A DNA stretch of 5,733 bases from an uncultured Flavobacteriales bacterium (GCA_913031405.1 CAJWCX010000097.1:1-5733), one strand, 5' to 3'; numbered from the stretch's first letter, positions 1 through 5,692 are shown. A program made the numbers and translations. The notes: generated by a model from the letters alone, not told the origin.

Positions 1-56
1 CCCTCTTTAAGATAAGATACTGTGGTTTTCCCAACATTAATCAACTTAATCTTCAT
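1..56 (-). CDS. rlmH: RlmH, 23S rRNA pseudouridine-1915 N3-methyltransferase (5' end only, truncated by window edge)
   Basis: This is the start of a gene that runs off the left edge; only 18 codons are visible. The peptide begins MKIKLINVGKTTVSYLKE, which matches the N-terminus of RlmH: a KI-L---GKT first strand and turn, followed by a YLKEG-like start to the first helix. RlmH is a SPOUT-class, SAM-dependent enzyme of about 155 residues that methylates pseudouridine 1915 in helix 69 of 23S rRNA on assembled ribosomes. The ATG at 54-56 overlaps the TGA of the upstream nfu gene (53-55) in an ATGA junction, so translation is probably coupled. The SAM-binding knot lies outside the window, so the call rests on a short N-terminus. 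The GKT is part of the RlmH signature and should not be read as a P-loop. Confidence 0.72.
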   Translation of the reverse strand, partial: MKIKLINVGKTTVSYLKE

Positions 57-298
57 TCATCCACCGCTTCAACAGATTGGACCTCTGGAGCAACTTTTTT
101 TAGGGCTTCCTCTAGGCCAGCTCGCATTGTCATATGACTCATTGAACAATCACTGCAAGATCCTAGTAGCCTCACTTTTACAATTAAATCTTCTGTTAAA
201 TCAACAAATTCCATATCGCCGCCATCAGCATGCAAAAAAGGGCGAAGCTGATCTATAGACTGATTGATTTTTTGTATAAGTGTTTCTTTATCTTTCAT
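53..298 (-). CDS. NifU C-terminal-domain (Nfu-type) iron-sulfur cluster scaffold/carrier protein
   Basis: This is a small cytosolic protein of 81 residues consisting only of the Nfu domain, which holds a 4Fe-4S cluster between two subunits and passes it to client apoproteins. Visible signatures are RPFLHADGGD near the N-terminus (HADGGD about residues 23-28) and GSCSDC with the two cluster cysteines at about 48 and 51. These are followed by the MTMRAGLEEAL helix typical of the family. It has none of the A-type or NifU N-terminal domains found in longer relatives. I chose the ATG at 296-298. An in-frame TTG at 314-316 would add six residues (MKNRKT) but would deepen the overlap with mrp from 11 to 29 bp and is not needed for the domain. 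The gene overlaps mrp upstream and rlmH downstream, which fits joint expression with the Fe-S ATPase. Family assignment is firm; the client proteins are unknown. Confidence 0.93.
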   Translation of the reverse strand: MKDKETLIQKINQSIDQLRPFLHADGGDMEFVDLTEDLIVKVRLLGSCSDCSMSHMTMRAGLEEALKKVAPEVQSVEAVDE

Positions 299-1361
299 TG
301 TTTTTCGATTTTTCAATGATATTCATTTCTATTATAAATTTACTCACCATATCTCCTAGAAGATTGGATATCTCACTATTTGCTTGTAGGACAGCTGGTT
401 GCCCCGTATCACCTGACTCTCTCAAGCTCTGCACAATAGGAACTTGTCCCAAGAAGGGAATACCCAGACCTTCAGACAGGTTTTTAGCTCCATCTCTTCC
501 AAAGATATAATACTTATTATCTGGCAACTCTTTCGGAGTAAACCATGACATATTTTCTACCAAGCCAATAATCGGAACTTTAACGTTGTCCATCTTAAAC
601 ATATTCACCCCTCTTCTTGCATCAGCTAAAGCAACTTCTTGTGGTGTACTGACAATAATAACGCCGTCCAATGGAATAGATTGGATTAAGCTTAGGTGAA
701 CATCTCCCGTTCCGGGCGGTAAGTCAACAAAAAGATAATCTAACTCTCCCCAATACGCTTCATTAAACATTTGCAACAATGCTTTAGAAGCCATTGGTCC
801 ACGCCAAACTACGGCATTTTCCTTATCCGTAAAAAACCCTATCGACAATATTTTAACTCCGTGAGAAAAAATAGGCTCTATAAATGATTTTTCATCAATC
901 TGAACCATTTGAGGTCGTTCACTGACCAAGTCAAACATTGTGGGCATCGACGGACCATAAATATCCGCATCAATAAGACCCACTCGATAACCTAACTTAG
1001 CCAAACCGGCGGCCATATTAGAGGTCACTGTTGATTTACCCACTCCTCCCTTTCCCGAAGCGACAGCAACAATATGTTTAACGTCAGGTAAAATCTTTCT
1101 TAGTGATTTCAATTCGCTTGACTTTTGCAATACTTGACAGTGAACCTCTATGTCTTTGCCTACTCTTGACTTTAAATTGAACTCTACCGCCTCCCTCATT
1201 CTATTTCTTGCATGCATTGCAGGGTTACTCACAAAAACGGTAAGACTTATCTTATTTTGATCAATAATTAAATCCTCAATTAGATTAGAAGAAATAATAT
1301 CTTTGTTGAGTTCGGGCTCAATAACGTTCGATAAGGCGTCCAACACATCTTCTCTTTTCAT
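288..1361 (-). CDS. mrp: Mrp/ApbC-family P-loop ATPase, iron-sulfur cluster carrier
   Basis: This 357-residue cytosolic ATPase belongs to the Mrp/NBP35 family, which loads Fe-S clusters onto target proteins. Residues 1 to about 75 form a MIP18/DUF59 domain. The ParA/MinD-like ATPase follows, with deviant Walker A SGKGGVGKST (102-111), the switch motif DADIYGPS (131-138) and Walker B DLPPGTGD (213-220). The ENMSWF segment (269-274) marks where family members normally have the cluster-binding CxxC. Here the sequence continues TPKELPDNKYYIFG with no cysteine, and the only cysteine in the protein is C75. From memory this replacement is common in Bacteroidota Mrp, so it looks like a lineage trait and not damage. 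The start ATG shares one base with the stop of the upstream lipoprotein gene (TAATG), and the 3' end overlaps nfu by 11 bp. Length is normal for the DUF59-containing subtype. How it handles a cluster without CxxC is open. Confidence 0.95.
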   Translation of the reverse strand: MKREDVLDALSNVIEPELNKDIISSNLIEDLIIDQNKISLTVFVSNPAMHARNRMREAVEFNLKSRVGKDIEVHCQVLQKSSELKSLRKILPDVKHIVAVASGKGGVGKSTVTSNMAAGLAKLGYRVGLIDADIYGPSMPTMFDLVSERPQMVQIDEKSFIEPIFSHGVKILSIGFFTDKENAVVWRGPMASKALLQMFNEAYWGELDYLFVDLPPGTGDVHLSLIQSIPLDGVIIVSTPQEVALADARRGVNMFKMDNVKVPIIGLVENMSWFTPKELPDNKYYIFGRDGAKNLSEGLGIPFLGQVPIVQSLRESGDTGQPAVLQANSEISNLLGDMVSKFIIEMNIIEKSKNNER

Positions 1362-1942
1362 TACATCTGCGTATTAATAGACTTGAAAGATAAAAATGAC
1401 TTTAAAATGAAATCAATAACTTTCTTGGAGTCTCCTTTCTCATTATTTCTAATTTCATAATATACACCATTAATGTATTTCACCCCATACAAATGATAAG
1501 TAGATATAACCTTAGAAGATAAATTTAATTCCCTTTTATAAATAACATAGTCCTCTTTTTGTTCTATGATTTGAGTTTTAAAAATATCCTGTGCTTCTAA
1601 CTTTCGAATAAATTCAGGCATTCTATATTGGTAATCCCCATAATCTTCAATGAAAATATTGAAATTCCTTCCTGCAGTAATTTGCCACTTAAAATCTCCC
1701 TCATCATGTATGATTTCAGACTCAAATGAAGCGCCAATACCAGCTGTTTCATTGGGTATCATTATCGAAGCTTCGATACCATATAAATCAAGAAGATGCT
1801 TGTCAAATTGATAATAATCAATCCCTGTCCGAGGGTCCGAAGTTGTAATTGGCTCTTCCGAACATGAAATCATGACAGAAAGCACCATTAAACACATTTG
1901 TAATGTTCTCATAGAATGATGAATCAAAGATACACTTTTCAT
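1361..1942 (-). CDS. Predicted lipoprotein of unknown function
   Basis: I do not recognise a family for this 193-residue protein. The N-terminus has a hydrophobic stretch (about residues 13-26) ending in VMIS before C27, a loose signal-peptidase-II lipobox. The Met at -3 is less usual than Leu. C27 is followed by SEEP, which resembles the Ser/acidic surface-export signal of Bacteroidota lipoproteins, so an outer-membrane and possibly surface-exposed location is likely. Translation could start at M1 or at M11, which gives a more typical short signal peptide (MRTLQMCLMVLSVMISC). The mature part is mixed polar and aromatic, with many Tyr, Ile, Lys and Glu residues, segments such as YQYRMPEFIRKLE and YVIYKRELNL, and no further membrane span. 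It shows no catalytic motif I can name. It leads a minus-strand run with mrp (TAATG junction) and starts 25 bp from a divergent membrane-protein gene. Co-transcription with Fe-S genes does not by itself show a shared role. Confidence 0.82.
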   Translation of the reverse strand: MKSVSLIHHSMRTLQMCLMVLSVMISCSEEPITTSDPRTGIDYYQFDKHLLDLYGIEASIMIPNETAGIGASFESEIIHDEGDFKWQITAGRNFNIFIEDYGDYQYRMPEFIRKLEAQDIFKTQIIEQKEDYVIYKRELNLSSKVISTYHLYGVKYINGVYYEIRNNEKGDSKKVIDFILKSFLSFKSINTQM

Positions 1943-1955
1943 TGATTCTTTTTTT

Positions 1956-1963
1956 CATCTTTG
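1956..1963 (+). promoter_or_regulatory. Weak candidate Bacteroidota -7 element for the DUF423 gene
   Basis: CATCTTTG differs at one position from the Bacteroidota -7 consensus TAnnTTTG and lies five bases before the ATG at 1968. If real, transcription would begin at or next to the start codon, giving a leaderless message. I find no convincing -33 TTTG at the expected distance. The whole divergent gap is only 25 bp, so both promoters must lie largely inside neighbouring coding sequence. Short matches like this are common in AT-rich DNA. Confidence 0.15.
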
Positions 1964-1967
1964 TATA

Positions 1968-2354
1968 ATGAAACAAACTGTTTTAAGCCTTGCCGGTTTT
2001 TTTATCTTGTTCGCAATCATATTAGGTGCATTTGGAGCACATTCGCTTGAAAACCATCTTAACTCCGAGGAGATAAACTCATTACAAACGGGTATACAAT
2101 ATCAGCTATTTCATGGGTTAACACTAGTCATTTTGGGCTTTAACTTTGATAAAATCAAAATGGCAAAGCTCATGACGACAGGAATCATTTCGGGGACCAT
2201 TTTATTTTCGGGCTCCATTTACTTACTTACATTAGATCAACTTTTAAATATAAATCTAGGATTTTTATGGCCCGTAACCCCAATAGGTGGAATGATTTTA
2301 ATTTTTACTTGGCTTTTATTTGCAATAGTAAATAGGAAAAATACTAACTCTTGA
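1968..2354 (+). CDS. DUF423-family (YgdD/TMEM256-like) small integral membrane protein
   Basis: This 128-residue inner-membrane protein shows the DUF423 signatures in order: GAFGAH (20-25) at the end of the first membrane segment, TGIQYQLFHGL (41-51) at the start of the second, a GSIYLLTL segment (82-89), and TPIGGMILIFTWLLFA (104-119) in the last. Hydrophobicity suggests four helices, at about 5-24, 45-58, 68-88 and 102-121. The length is normal for the family (about 120-130). Members are widespread in bacteria and in mitochondria-bearing eukaryotes, but no biochemical function is established. It is the only plus-strand gene in the window. It starts 25 bp from the divergent lipoprotein gene, and its TGA (2352-2354) lies inside the 3' end of ribE, so the two convergent genes overlap by 11 bp with no room for a terminator between them. 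The start is the first ATG and leaves a sensible first helix. Confidence 0.9.
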   Translation: MKQTVLSLAGFFILFAIILGAFGAHSLENHLNSEEINSLQTGIQYQLFHGLTLVILGFNFDKIKMAKLMTTGIISGTILFSGSIYLLTLDQLLNINLGFLWPVTPIGGMILIFTWLLFAIVNRKNTNS

Positions 2355-2931
2355 GCTTTGATAAATATTTCTGAATATACTTACCAAGAACATCAAATTC
2401 AAGATTGATAACACTTCCTTTTTTTAAATTTTTAAACGTGGTATTTTCGTAGGTATAAGGGATAATACAAACCGAAAAATCTTTGTCCTCTGAATCTACA
2501 ACAGTTAGACTAGTTCCATTGACGGTAATTGAACCTTTCTCGACAGTAATATGATCAGCTTCATAAGAAAAGAAAAACGCCCAACTTCCATCTTGCTCCT
2601 TTATATCCGTACAGATCGCCGTGCAATCCACATGACCTTGTACAATATGACCATCAAAACGACCATCATTTTTCATGCATCGTTCTAAATTCACCGCCGT
2701 ACCGACTTCCCATTTCCCTATAGCAGTTCTTTTTAAGGTTTCCTGAATTGCAGTAACCACATATTGATCTGCTTCAACATGAACAACCGTCAAGCAACAA
2801 CCGTCATGTGCCAGGCTTTGATCTATTTTCAATTCAGAGGCCATCTTTGCTTTGATCTTAAAATGAGTATTACCCCCATCATTTTCAATAGCTACAACAT
2901 GACCCAACTCTTCTATGATCCCAGTAAACAT
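2344..2931 (-). CDS. ribE: Riboflavin synthase, alpha subunit
   Basis: This enzyme joins two molecules of 6,7-dimethyl-8-ribityllumazine to give riboflavin and the pyrimidinedione that is recycled, the last step of riboflavin synthesis in the cytosol. The 195-residue protein begins with the diagnostic MFTGIIEELG and has the expected pair of lumazine-binding barrels, about 1-90 and 91-190. Residues matching the E. coli active site are F2, S39, C46 and H100 (in IVQGHVD). The second barrel carries the parallel GSITVNGTSLTVV motif (133-145). One difference stands out: E. coli has AHNGCCLTV where this protein has AHDGCCLTV, so Asn is replaced by Asp at residue 43. The C-terminal helix is shorter than in E. 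coli (213 residues), but such lengths occur in the family. It is the last gene of the minus-strand run, 34 bp after the nuclease gene. No FMN riboswitch is visible upstream. The symbol ribC is used in some species. Confidence 0.96.
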   Translation of the reverse strand: MFTGIIEELGHVVAIENDGGNTHFKIKAKMASELKIDQSLAHDGCCLTVVHVEADQYVVTAIQETLKRTAIGKWEVGTAVNLERCMKNDGRFDGHIVQGHVDCTAICTDIKEQDGSWAFFFSYEADHITVEKGSITVNGTSLTVVDSEDKDFSVCIIPYTYENTTFKNLKKGSVINLEFDVLGKYIQKYLSKLKS

Positions 2932-2965
2932 TTGCGAAAACTACTAATTAATTTTTGAATGACCT

Positions 2966-3721
2966 TTATAAGGTTCTTAATATATATTCCACCCTATCCT
3001 TCAAATAGGGAACCTCAACCTTGTAATACCTTTTGTAATCCGGATGTAAAACGACCAAGAACATCTTTGAAACCTCAAGCTGATAATTCTTTTCCAAAAT
3101 ATAACGATACAAACTTAATTGAACCGTGTAATGATTATAGGCCGTATCTCCCATGTCATCAAACCCAAAAAGTCCTTTCTCCCATCGATTTTCGACTATT
3201 GGTTTACCCGAAATAGAATCAACAATCTTAAGACTCCTCTTCCAGTCATACATTTCATAATGAGTGTCGTTTTTAGCTATAAAATCAATTGTACCCGAAA
3301 CTTGATACTCCTCATCAAAAATTCTCCATTCCGTTCTATAGGGCTCCAAAAACATATGTTCATCATGGAATTTTAGGAAAAGTCCAAATTCTTGAGGTTC
3401 TTGATAATTTTTACCTAAATAAAATTTTTCAATTTGATCGTGTAAAAGTGTACCTTTTTTAGAGGCCTCTATTCCTTTCTCTTCCCACATTTGCTTAATG
3501 ATATAATCTTGTAGACCCCAATAACGATGAGAAGGGTTCCAATTTCTTCCATTCTTCATTTTTAGTATAGCTTCTTCTGCATCGAAAACAGGGAAAAACT
3601 TGGAAACTAAAGTGGTTACAGAATTGTACTGATTACCATCTATTTTGTAAATATGATCAGTAGGAAAAAATTGACAACGCCCATCCCTCTCGTGCCTGTT
3701 AATATGGTTGCAGTCCAGCAT
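2966..3721 (-). CDS. Stand-alone PD-(D/E)XK superfamily nuclease (RecB/MGME1-like), target unknown
   Basis: This 251-residue protein has a complete PD-(D/E)XK nuclease core in the usual order. An N-terminal FFPTDHIYKIDG followed by SVTTLVSKFFPVFD (34-47) is reminiscent of MGME1-type and viral nucleases. Next come GTLLHDQIEKFY with H94, EWRIFDEEYQVSGTID with E131 and D146, and YDWKRS with D159 and K161. The C-terminal YTVQLSLYRYILE has the Q201/Y205 motif. D146, D159 and K161 would bind metal and cut DNA, most likely as an exonuclease or in end processing. A segment at 164-198 between the DWK and the Q motifs recalls, from memory, nucleases of large DNA viruses and protists. The ATG at 3719-3721 is the first start after an in-frame stop, and no Shine-Dalgarno is seen. 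No helicase, ssDNA-binding, phage or CRISPR gene adjoins it; neighbours are pyk and ribE. Superfamily assignment is good. The biological role, and whether it acts in repair, defence or recombination, cannot be told here. Confidence 0.85.
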   Translation of the reverse strand: MLDCNHINRHERDGRCQFFPTDHIYKIDGNQYNSVTTLVSKFFPVFDAEEAILKMKNGRNWNPSHRYWGLQDYIIKQMWEEKGIEASKKGTLLHDQIEKFYLGKNYQEPQEFGLFLKFHDEHMFLEPYRTEWRIFDEEYQVSGTIDFIAKNDTHYEMYDWKRSLKIVDSISGKPIVENRWEKGLFGFDDMGDTAYNHYTVQLSLYRYILEKNYQLEVSKMFLVVLHPDYKRYYKVEVPYLKDRVEYILRTL

Positions 3722-3753
3722 ATCAATTACATTTTACTCGTTTTGAATTGAAC

Positions 3754-3777
3754 AAAAACAGATCCAAACTCATTCTG
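3754..3777 (-). terminator. Weak candidate intrinsic terminator/attenuator after pyk
   Basis: Read on the minus strand just past the pyk stop, CAGA at 3774-3777 can pair with TCTG at 3759-3762, with an extra T-A pair across a one-base bulge. The hairpin is followed at once by five T residues (3754-3758). The stem is short and poor in GC, so termination would be partial at best. The 62-bp gap between pyk and the nuclease holds nothing else clear. The same T-run also reads TGTTTTTG, one base away from the -7 consensus TAnnTTTG, but I see no matching -33 box. Confidence 0.2.
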
Positions 3778-3783
3778 AAAATA

Positions 3784-5208
3784 TTAGTCGACTTGACTTA
3801 ATTTAAGCATATTTGATCCTCCCAAATCTTCTAGAGGAATTGAAGCAATATTAATAATTAAGTCACCCACTGCCAAATATCCTTCTGATTTCATCAAATA
3901 CTTGATGTCTGCAATGGTATGATCTGTACTAATTTGTTTGTTATAATAAAAAGCCTTCACTCCCCAAACTAGGTTAAGCTGTGTAAGAATCTTACGATTA
4001 CTTGTAAAAACAAAAATATTGGCTTTGGGTCTTTGAGAGGCAATTTTGTAGGCCGTATAACCCGAAAATGACATTGTAATGATCGCATCAACATTAACTC
4101 GTTGGGCCAATCTACAAGAGTTGTAACAAATAGAATCGGAAATAAAACGTTCCTTATTTTTTTCGGGGGGCTGCTCTTTGTAGTAAATTGCTCCGCTAGA
4201 CTCCATTTCGCAAACAATTCTTGACATGGTATTAATGACCTCAACCGGATATTTTCCAACCGAAGTCTCTGAAGACAACATTACCGCATCTGCTCCATCT
4301 AATACTGCATTCGCAACATCATTAACCTCTGCCCTTGTGGGTGACATTTGGTGAATCATAGACTCCATCATCTGAGTAGCAACAATAACTGGTTTTGCTT
4401 GTCTTATTCCTTTCTCGATTAGCATTTTTTGTGTTAAAGGAACATTCTGAAAGGGTATTTCAACACCTAAGTCTCCCCTAGCAACCATAATTCCATCACT
4501 TTCCTTTATAATGTCATCAATACATTTGAGCGCTTCGGGTTTTTCAATCTTTGCAATAACCCTTGCCTTTGCCCCCGCCGTTGCTAAGATGTGCTTTAAA
4601 TCAATAATATCCCGAGCTGACCTCACAAAAGAAAGTCCAATCCAATCCAAGTCCATCTCAATAGCAAATTTTAAATCTTCTTGATCCTTCTCGGTAAGGC
4701 TTGGCATTGATATTCTAGTGTTAGGGAAATTCACCCCTTTATTTGAGGAGAGAATTCCACCCTGAATAATTTTACAAGTAATCACTTTTTTACCGTCACT
4801 ACTTACAACCTTTAAAATCAATTTCCCGTCATCTAAAAGAATGTCTTCACCCTTCTTTACATCATTCGGAAGCTTATTATAATTGATTGAAAAAGCCTTT
4901 TCCGTACCAATAATATCATCTGTTTGAATGAGCACTGTTTTTCCATTCTTCAATAAAACTCCTGAGTCTTGCATCTCTCCCGTCCTTATTTTTGGACCCT
5001 GCAGGTCAGCAAGGATAGCTACATGGGAACCCAACTCCTCATTTAGTTCTCGAATCGAATTGATCACCCGTTTGTGATCGTCATAAGAGCCATGCGAAAA
5101 ATTTACTCTACAAACATTCATTCCCGCGGAAATCATGTCTCTTAATATCTCTTTTGAAGATGAAGCTGGTCCAATAGTAGCTACAATTTTTGTCCTTTTC
5201 ATGAGCAT
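3784..5208 (-). CDS. pyk: Pyruvate kinase
   Basis: This enzyme transfers phosphate from phosphoenolpyruvate to ADP, giving pyruvate and ATP at the end of glycolysis. The 474-residue protein is full length. It opens KRTKIVATIGPASS, has NFSHG (36-40) and D68 in the barrel, a B-domain lid at about 73-170, IAKIEKPEA with catalytic K220 and metal ligand E222, ARGDLG (243-248) with D246, and the signature VATQMMESM with T278, followed by TRAEVNDVANAVLDGADAVMLSSET. The C domain covers about 345-474. At the barrel/lid junction it reads DLQGPKIRT instead of DTKGPEIRT. The lysine (K73, position 117 in rabbit muscle numbering) together with Leu113 and Gln114 marks the type that does not need potassium. 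Two starts are possible: the ATG at 5208, which forms a TAATG junction with the upstream IPExxxVDY gene, or the ATG at 5202, which gives the common MKRTKIV start. I kept the first. Confidence 0.97.
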   Translation of the reverse strand: MLMKRTKIVATIGPASSSKEILRDMISAGMNVCRVNFSHGSYDDHKRVINSIRELNEELGSHVAILADLQGPKIRTGEMQDSGVLLKNGKTVLIQTDDIIGTEKAFSINYNKLPNDVKKGEDILLDDGKLILKVVSSDGKKVITCKIIQGGILSSNKGVNFPNTRISMPSLTEKDQEDLKFAIEMDLDWIGLSFVRSARDIIDLKHILATAGAKARVIAKIEKPEALKCIDDIIKESDGIMVARGDLGVEIPFQNVPLTQKMLIEKGIRQAKPVIVATQMMESMIHQMSPTRAEVNDVANAVLDGADAVMLSSETSVGKYPVEVINTMSRIVCEMESSGAIYYKEQPPEKNKERFISDSICYNSCRLAQRVNVDAIITMSFSGYTAYKIASQRPKANIFVFTSNRKILTQLNLVWGVKAFYYNKQISTDHTIADIKYLMKSEGYLAVGDLIINIASIPLEDLGGSNMLKLSQVD

Positions 5209-5633
5209 TAGTCGTTTAGATATTCTGAGAATTCAAAATTATTGCTAGTGAAAGAAAAAACAGCAATAATTCCGTTAACCTGTCTTAATTCTAGTATTAA
5301 ATCCTCTAAAGTATAAACATAATTTTCTCTTAAAATCAAGAAAAAATCAAGCTTGTCGTTTTGAGTAAATAGCGTAGATGCCTTTTGTTTATTTTTTACC
5401 AGAAAAAATTTGGAAAAATCATCTTCATTCTCGTGAATGTAATATTCGTAAGCCATCAAATCTTTATTTTTGTTAGGGAGATTAAAACAATCTTCTCCTT
5501 TTTGAAAACTTAAATCCAAATGAGTATTTAGCTCCCATGCCAAGCGATAATCACTTAAAGCAGATGATATTCCTATGATAGGGAATTCAATCTCATCATC
5601 AAGAATTAATTTGATTTTTTTTACGCGAGTCAT
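5208..5633 (-). CDS. IPExxxVDY-family protein, function unknown
   Basis: This 141-residue soluble protein matches a small family I know mainly from Bacteroidota, where it lies immediately upstream of pyruvate kinase, as here. The family pattern is seen in the N-terminal KLILDDE (8-14) and the SDYRLAWELN segment (27-36), which corresponds to the IEDYRLAYLLNK-like core of relatives. A final strand-helix unit includes DFFLILREN (96-104). The name-giving IPExxxVDY stretch is degenerate here and reads FTQNDKLDF (89-97), keeping the pattern of hydrophobic, acidic and aromatic positions. There is no signal peptide, membrane span or catalytic motif. Its stop shares one base with the pyk ATG (TAATG), so the two are probably translated in a coupled way, which suggests a link to pyruvate kinase level or assembly. 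That link is inference only. It is the first gene of the minus-strand run within this window. Confidence 0.8.
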   Translation of the reverse strand: MTRVKKIKLILDDEIEFPIIGISSALSDYRLAWELNTHLDLSFQKGEDCFNLPNKNKDLMAYEYYIHENEDDFSKFFLVKNKQKASTLFTQNDKLDFFLILRENYVYTLEDLILELRQVNGIIAVFSFTSNNFEFSEYLND

Positions 5634-5678
5634 AATATTGTAAAGTTACATAATAATCAAAAGCGTATTCTTTCGCGA

Positions 5679-5692
5679 TAAACATATGTTTA
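5679..5692. repeat. 14-bp perfect palindrome upstream of the IPExxxVDY-pyk run
   Basis: TAAACATATGTTTA is identical on both strands. It lies 45 bp upstream of the IPExxxVDY start codon, in the 100-bp non-coding stretch at the right edge, next to a second small palindrome, TCGCGA (5673-5678). The geometry suits binding by a dimeric regulator. It also overlaps the best promoter-like sequence for the minus-strand run. It could be chance in AT-rich DNA. Confidence 0.35.

Noticed and set aside
1..56. GKT in the truncated left-edge gene as an NTPase P-loop
   Set aside because: The position and context (MKIKLINVGKT at the extreme N-terminus) match RlmH, in which this turn is not nucleotide-binding, and no GxxxxGK[ST] is present.
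299..316. Extended nfu start at TTG 314-316
   Set aside because: It adds six residues outside the domain and deepens the overlap with mrp; the ATG at 298 is the better start.
2961..2977. Small inverted repeat (ACCTT-TAT-AAGGT core) at the nuclease stop
   Set aside because: Five-base stem with no T-tract on either strand; not a credible terminator.
2959..3376. Plus-strand open frames opposite the nuclease
   Set aside because: Their translations are low in family-like motifs, while the opposite strand carries an ordered nuclease active site.
2966..3721. Nuclease as Cas4 or part of a defence island
   Set aside because: No cysteine cluster for a Cas4 Fe-S site, no cas genes or repeats, and only metabolic neighbours in view.
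3969..4259. Minus-strand 96-codon open frame inside pyruvate kinase
   Set aside because: It is an out-of-frame shadow of a strongly conserved pyk region, with no family resemblance.
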